This document shows, piece by piece, positions 61,108-64,000 of a stretch of 64,000 nt of DNA. The notes under the pieces were generated by a model. The model saw nothing but the letters and a program-made list of their open reading frames with translations. It had not been told where the DNA came from and made no database searches. Within the stretch, counting starts at the first letter, position 1; each line of letters begins with the position of its first letter. The translations under genes and the position numbers were made by a program. This DNA is from Pseudomonas sp. p1(2021b) (GTDB taxonomy: Bacteria > Pseudomonadota > Gammaproteobacteria > Pseudomonadales > Pseudomonadaceae): assembly GCF_020151015.1 (NCBI RefSeq), contig NZ_CP083747.1, positions 186,001 to 250,000 on the forward strand, read 5' to 3'.

Positions 61108-61218
61108 ATGTGCCATCGCTAGTGTTTGTTGCGGAACCGCCATTTCCAACCTGTAAACACTGGGCTGGCGCCATTCGAAATGTGCCATCGTTAGTTTCTG
61201 GTGATCCGCGTGGCACAT
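61108..61218. repeat. Direct and inverted ATGTGCCAT repeats
   Basis: ATGTGCCATCGCTAGTGTTT (61108) and ATGTGCCATCGTTAGTTTCT (61180) are direct repeats 72 bp apart; TGGCACAT at 61211-61218 is an inverted third half-site. They sit upstream of gene 60850-61068 and may be operators. Confidence 0.45.
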
Positions 61219-61247
61219 TTGGTCGAGTCGCCAAAGTGCCACCTGCA

Positions 61248-61275
61248 CGCTAGGAGTACATTTGTACTCCTAGCG
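61248..61275. repeat. Perfect 28-bp inverted repeat
   Basis: Arms CGCTAGGAGTACA and TGTACTCCTAGCG with a TT centre. It lies 29 bp after the stop of the two-HTH regulator. No T-run follows on either strand, so it is more likely a protein-binding or recombination site than a terminator. Confidence 0.5.
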
Positions 61276-61304
61276 CCAGCAGCTGATCTCAGGCACCAGA
61301 TCAC

Positions 61305-62201
61305 TCAAAGGAACACCGTTGGAGCATGTTCCTTGGCCTTCCCCCTTCTCTGCCGCGGGGAGCCCTTTCTCTGTTCGGTCTTGCGCCCGTTCCCAGGACT
61401 GTTCAGGTTCACCCCGTAGAGCTCACACAAGCTTGCGAGCTGCTCAGCCGGTATCAAGCGGTGCGTGTTGCTCAGTCGCAGCAAAATGGCCTTGGGAGTG
61501 CGCCTGTGAGCCGTAGCCAGAACGTCGATCGCCGAGCCGTCACGGTAGCTCGCAACGAGCCGCTGATCTTCCTCGTCTGTCCATTTGCTGCCTTGGGCGG
61601 TCGACTCAGCGCCAGTACTGCTAGGCGCAGGTGCCTGTTGCTGTTGCTGTTGCTGCACCTGCTCAGTTGCCCGGGCTGGCGCCGACGGCGTCAGCGCAGG
61701 TACCGCAGGAAGCTCCGAATCAAGGACCGTTGAAAGCATGGCCAACCACCTGGTGCGATCAGTGTCGCGAGAGTGGTGGAAACCAACGCTGCCGATCACC
61801 ACCATCGGGTTCACATTCAACGCTGCTGCGATCTGCCAGGCGTGGTAGTTGTCCAGGAGGTCCTTGCCGGTACGCCAGCGGGAGAACTGGGTCTGGCTGA
61901 CACCGAGAAACTCGGCAGCCGAGACGTCTCCGTGGAACCCTTTGACCACCTTCAGCTGGTCAAGCCAGTTAGCAGCGGTCTTGACCAACTTCACATGCGG
62001 ACTATTCGTCTGGTTCGAGAACGGCGTCGACCGCTTGGCTCGCTGGGATAACGAGGCGGCGCCGGCGGCGGCGGCCAGGCGCAGGTGTGCGGTGAGCGGT
62101 ACGCGCTCATCGCCGCACTCGATGCCGGCTTCATCCAAGCCCGCAGACAGATTGATCAGGATCGCGATGGATCGATTCGTCATCTCATCTTGTTTGGCCA
62201 T
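61305..62201 (-). CDS. Regulator with two HTH-like domains
   Basis: 298 residues. Residues about 88-135 (DVSAAEFLGVSQTQFSRWRT) form a Cro/CI-like HTH; residues about 207-252 (KWTDEEDQRLVASYRDGSAI ... AILLRLSNTH) form a Myb/SANT-like HTH. Between them a glutamine run of seven, encoded by CAG/CAA repeats. Basic C-terminal tail. GGGGAGGGGG precedes ATG 62201. Likely regulator of plasmid genes; targets unknown. Confidence 0.65.
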   Translation of the reverse strand: MAKQDEMTNRSIAILINLSAGLDEAGIECGDERVPLTAHLRLAAAAGAASLSQRAKRSTPFSNQTNSPHVKLVKTAANWLDQLKVVKGFHGDVSAAEFLGVSQTQFSRWRTGKDLLDNYHAWQIAAALNVNPMVVIGSVGFHHSRDTDRTRWLAMLSTVLDSELPAVPALTPSAPARATEQVQQQQQQQAPAPSSTGAESTAQGSKWTDEEDQRLVASYRDGSAIDVLATAHRRTPKAILLRLSNTHRLIPAEQLASLCELYGVNLNSPGNGRKTEQRKGSPRQRRGKAKEHAPTVFL

Positions 62202-62294
62202 GCCCCCTCCCCTGGATCCGCTGAGGATCGCTACATGAGGCCCTGGGATACCGAGGGCCGCCTTCAGACCTACATCATAATGGCAAATCTAATT

Positions 62295-62314
62295 CACCAC
62301 ACGTACCTATACGT
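62295..62314 (-). promoter_or_regulatory. Weak member of the ACGTGTTATG promoter class
   Basis: On the minus strand ACGTATAGGTACGTGTGGTG, agreeing with AGTTATACGTACGTGTTATG at about 15 of 20 positions, about 95 bp before ATG 62201. Confidence 0.35.
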
Positions 62315-62417
62315 CGCGTGAGGTGATTTCTTTTATAGGTGATTGCCGGCCTGTAGTGCGTGGTCCGTCTGTGTGTTTGGTCTAGTCACACACACAGAAC
62401 GCAGCTTACAATCTCCC

Positions 62418-62618
62418 ATGGCGCCCAGCAGACGCCAGCTACCCGTCATCGCGAAGCTGCACGAGCAGCACTGCCAGCTACTCAAGATTCGGACCATAAC
62501 TTTGGCCCTGATGCATAGCGGTGGACGGGTGACGCAGCAACAAGTAGGGCCGGAGAGATATCGTGGCAACCGAACACACTCGACCTACCACCGTTGCGCG
62601 TATCAAGCGCGTAGCTAA
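62418..62618 (+). CDS. Possible small basic protein
   Basis: 66 codons (MAPSRRQLPVIAKLHEQHCQ ...), basic, overlapping the start of the next gene by 56 bases in another frame. Supported only by its helical N-terminal part. The rest of 62202-62417 contains promoter-like sequence and no gene. Confidence 0.3.
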   Translation: MAPSRRQLPVIAKLHEQHCQLLKIRTITLALMHSGGRVTQQQVGPERYRGNRTHSTYHRCAYQARS

Positions 62619-63855
62619 ATTAATCAAGCAAGAGAAGAGCATTCCTCATCATGCTGCCCTTGATGAAGCGGCGCAGAGTGCTGGCTTTCAGAACCTCCGG
62701 CATGCCCAGTCAGTTTTAGGGACCGCAAAGAAACTCCACCAGACTTTTGTATCCTTCTACTGGAAAGATCACGGCCAGAGCCCAGATCCCTTCAAACGTG
62801 GTCCTGAACTTCGATCGGGGCGGACCACCCTGTCATTCCTGCTGCCGCTCCCCCTGACAGAAATTCTCCCAGGAAGATCTCTTGAAAGGACAGCCTACCT
62901 ATCCGGTTTTCGGCTGGAGGCCCCTGATCATCTGGAGCTCAGGGGTGATGCTTATAGCGAGCACGACGGCCTGAGGAAGGCGCAACGGGCCGCACTCGCT
63001 CTGAATTTCATGGCTGTGACAGGTTTCCGAGCCCCATTTGTAAACGAGACCTATGGCACAAGCCTGAATCTCTCAAAAAAGGCGGATCACAAGTCTACCT
63101 GGTACGACGATGAGTCGAAGTGCATTGTCATTCTGGATGAGCCATATCGGCATTTGTTCCGAGAAGAGATCGACTGGGCTAAAGAGCACGGGTTTCATAC
63201 AGTTGGGATTCGATGGCGAGGGGTCTATTCGGCCGGCGAAACCCCACGCCTCCACTCGGTATCAGCCGCTCTAATCACGCGTTCGGCCAAGAAGCTCCAT
63301 GCCCTCGAAGCCCGGTTACAAGCTGAGGAGTGGACATACGACTCTCACGCATACAACAGCCAATTCATCAGCCCGGCTAGAGCGCTCAGTGGAAAAAGGA
63401 GGCGTGCGAGGATAATGCCACCCCCTCAAGGGGTTGAGCGAGACGGCGCTGTGCCTTGTGGCCCCGGTGAGCCGGGATTTCGCTCGCGATGGCGGCCGGC
63501 TCGCCGCATGGACTTGGATAAGCACTTACAAGTCGGCCCTATTTTGGAGAATTTCCCGTTCTCAATGATTTTTAGCCCTACGTCACCGCTTATTGATGTC
63601 CGCATAACCCTTAACAAATGGTTCGAGGAAGAGTACGAAGATGCAGAGCTTCCCGACAAGCAGATGCGCCAGGACTACTACTCACCGGCCCCTACCCCCA
63701 TCAGAGGAGCAGCTGACGTCCTGGCAGGGCTAGGAGTGGTCAGGCAGATGGTTTCAGATGGGTATCAAGACTGCAAGCCAAAGAAGGACCTCCTAGACCG
63801 CCTAGATAGATGCGAAGAGTGGGTTCGCCGGTTCGCTGCACGTAGAAACCCGTAA
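62563..63855 (+). CDS. DUF5623-type protein
   Basis: 430 residues from GTG 62563 (GGAGAG 7 bases upstream). N-terminus TTVARIKRVAKLIKQEKSIP and HHAALDEAAQSAGFQNLRHA match my recollection of the DUF5623 family found on plasmids and islands; the function is unknown. No membrane segment. A hairpin terminator follows. Confidence 0.65.
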   Translation: MATEHTRPTTVARIKRVAKLIKQEKSIPHHAALDEAAQSAGFQNLRHAQSVLGTAKKLHQTFVSFYWKDHGQSPDPFKRGPELRSGRTTLSFLLPLPLTEILPGRSLERTAYLSGFRLEAPDHLELRGDAYSEHDGLRKAQRAALALNFMAVTGFRAPFVNETYGTSLNLSKKADHKSTWYDDESKCIVILDEPYRHLFREEIDWAKEHGFHTVGIRWRGVYSAGETPRLHSVSAALITRSAKKLHALEARLQAEEWTYDSHAYNSQFISPARALSGKRRRARIMPPPQGVERDGAVPCGPGEPGFRSRWRPARRMDLDKHLQVGPILENFPFSMIFSPTSPLIDVRITLNKWFEEEYEDAELPDKQMRQDYYSPAPTPIRGAADVLAGLGVVRQMVSDGYQDCKPKKDLLDRLDRCEEWVRRFAARRNP

Positions 63856-63880
63856 CCCTCCCCCGCAGCCTCAAACAACA

Positions 63881-63904
63881 AAGCCCGCCATGATGGCGGG
63901 CCTT
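63881..63904. terminator. Hairpin terminator between convergent genes
   Basis: AAGCCCGCCA-tga-TGGCGGGC-cTT stem; T-rich on the minus strand (GCTTTGTTGTTT). Probably serves both 62563-63855 and the leftward gene entering from the right edge. Confidence 0.6.
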
Positions 63905-63920
63905 GCGAGTAGTGCGGAGG

Positions 63921-64000
63921 TCAGCGAGCTGGGTTGAAGATGAGCACACCTATCCCAAGCATGAGGAAAGGAAAGCCGATCGCCCCCATCGTCGCAGCCG
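63921..64000 (-). CDS. Membrane protein, 5' part outside the window
   Basis: The last 26 codons are visible: MGAIGFPFLMLGIGVLIFNP then AR and TGA. Hydrophobic, so the C-terminal membrane segment of a protein continuing beyond the window. Confidence 0.45.
   Translation of the reverse strand, partial: AATMGAIGFPFLMLGIGVLIFNPAR

Noticed and set aside
61621-61660. Trinucleotide run read as a microsatellite
   Set aside because: It encodes the glutamine run linking the two HTH domains of the regulator; short and not otherwise unusual.
1-64000. CRISPR arrays, tRNA and rRNA genes
   Set aside because: No regularly spaced direct repeats with unique spacers and no cloverleaf or rRNA-like sequence were seen on reading the window; a tool search would settle small tRNAs.

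Overview
The window reads as accessory DNA of a large Pseudomonas plasmid or comparable mobile element. The reasons are high-GC codon use, DnaB paralogues and insertion sequences of pseudomonad type, and a backdrop of about 80 mostly small, unnamed genes. No rRNA, tRNA, CRISPR array, replication initiator or conjugation gene was seen. The host assignment is inference.

Layout. 0-4.7 kb: rightward small genes, some overlapping, with a LexA-like box at 2.3 kb and a small HTH-like regulator (3958-4248) flanked by three copies of the palindrome TAGGCACATGTGCCTA. 4.7-7.4 kb: small hypothetical genes and terminators. 7.7-14.4 kb: two inverted IS21-family copies flanking a truncated nuclease-like gene; the second copy splits a umuC-type polymerase gene. 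15.4-18.5 kb: leftward hypotheticals. 18.8-21.8 kb: a 740-aa protein whose last codons were displaced by an IS5-family element with a CTAG duplication. 21.9-25.8 kb: a DndC-like sulfurtransferase gene followed by a gene split by a group II intron. 26-33 kb: small leftward genes and a second IS5-family element. 33-37 kb: two consecutive dnaB genes, with the ghost of a third dnaB 3' end at 25.9 kb. 37-45 kb: GIY-YIG protein, small membrane proteins, a coiled-coil/NYN nuclease candidate, an RNB-type ribonuclease fused to dsRNA-binding-like domains, and a PAPS-reductase-family protein. 45.3-47.1 kb: a two-gene AbiE-like nucleotidyltransferase toxin-antitoxin candidate. 48.3-50.9 kb: third IS21-family copy, inserted in a lipoprotein signal peptide. 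51-64 kb: PD-(D/E)XK-like protein, TGT/DpdA-like protein, a protein of five tandem HTH-like repeats, a C5-cytosine methyltransferase, a two-HTH regulator and a DUF5623-type protein.

Shared control elements tie the region together. (1) A -10-proximal motif close to ATTATGCGTACGTGTTATG precedes at least six genes. (2) Paired CTATAGRACAAY repeats 33-35 bp apart lie in front of three operons, including the methyltransferase and the PAPS-reductase-like gene. (3) TAGGCAC(A/T)TGTGCCTA palindromes occur at two loci 52 kb apart. (4) A 56-nt leader able to form alternative hairpins over the ribosome binding site precedes both the DndC-like gene and a small gene behind dnaB. The cargo is enriched in DNA-modification-like enzymes (DndC-like, PAPS-reductase-like, TGT-like, C5 methyltransferase) and nuclease folds. 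That suggests genome modification and interference functions, but no complete known defence system is visible other than the AbiE-like pair.
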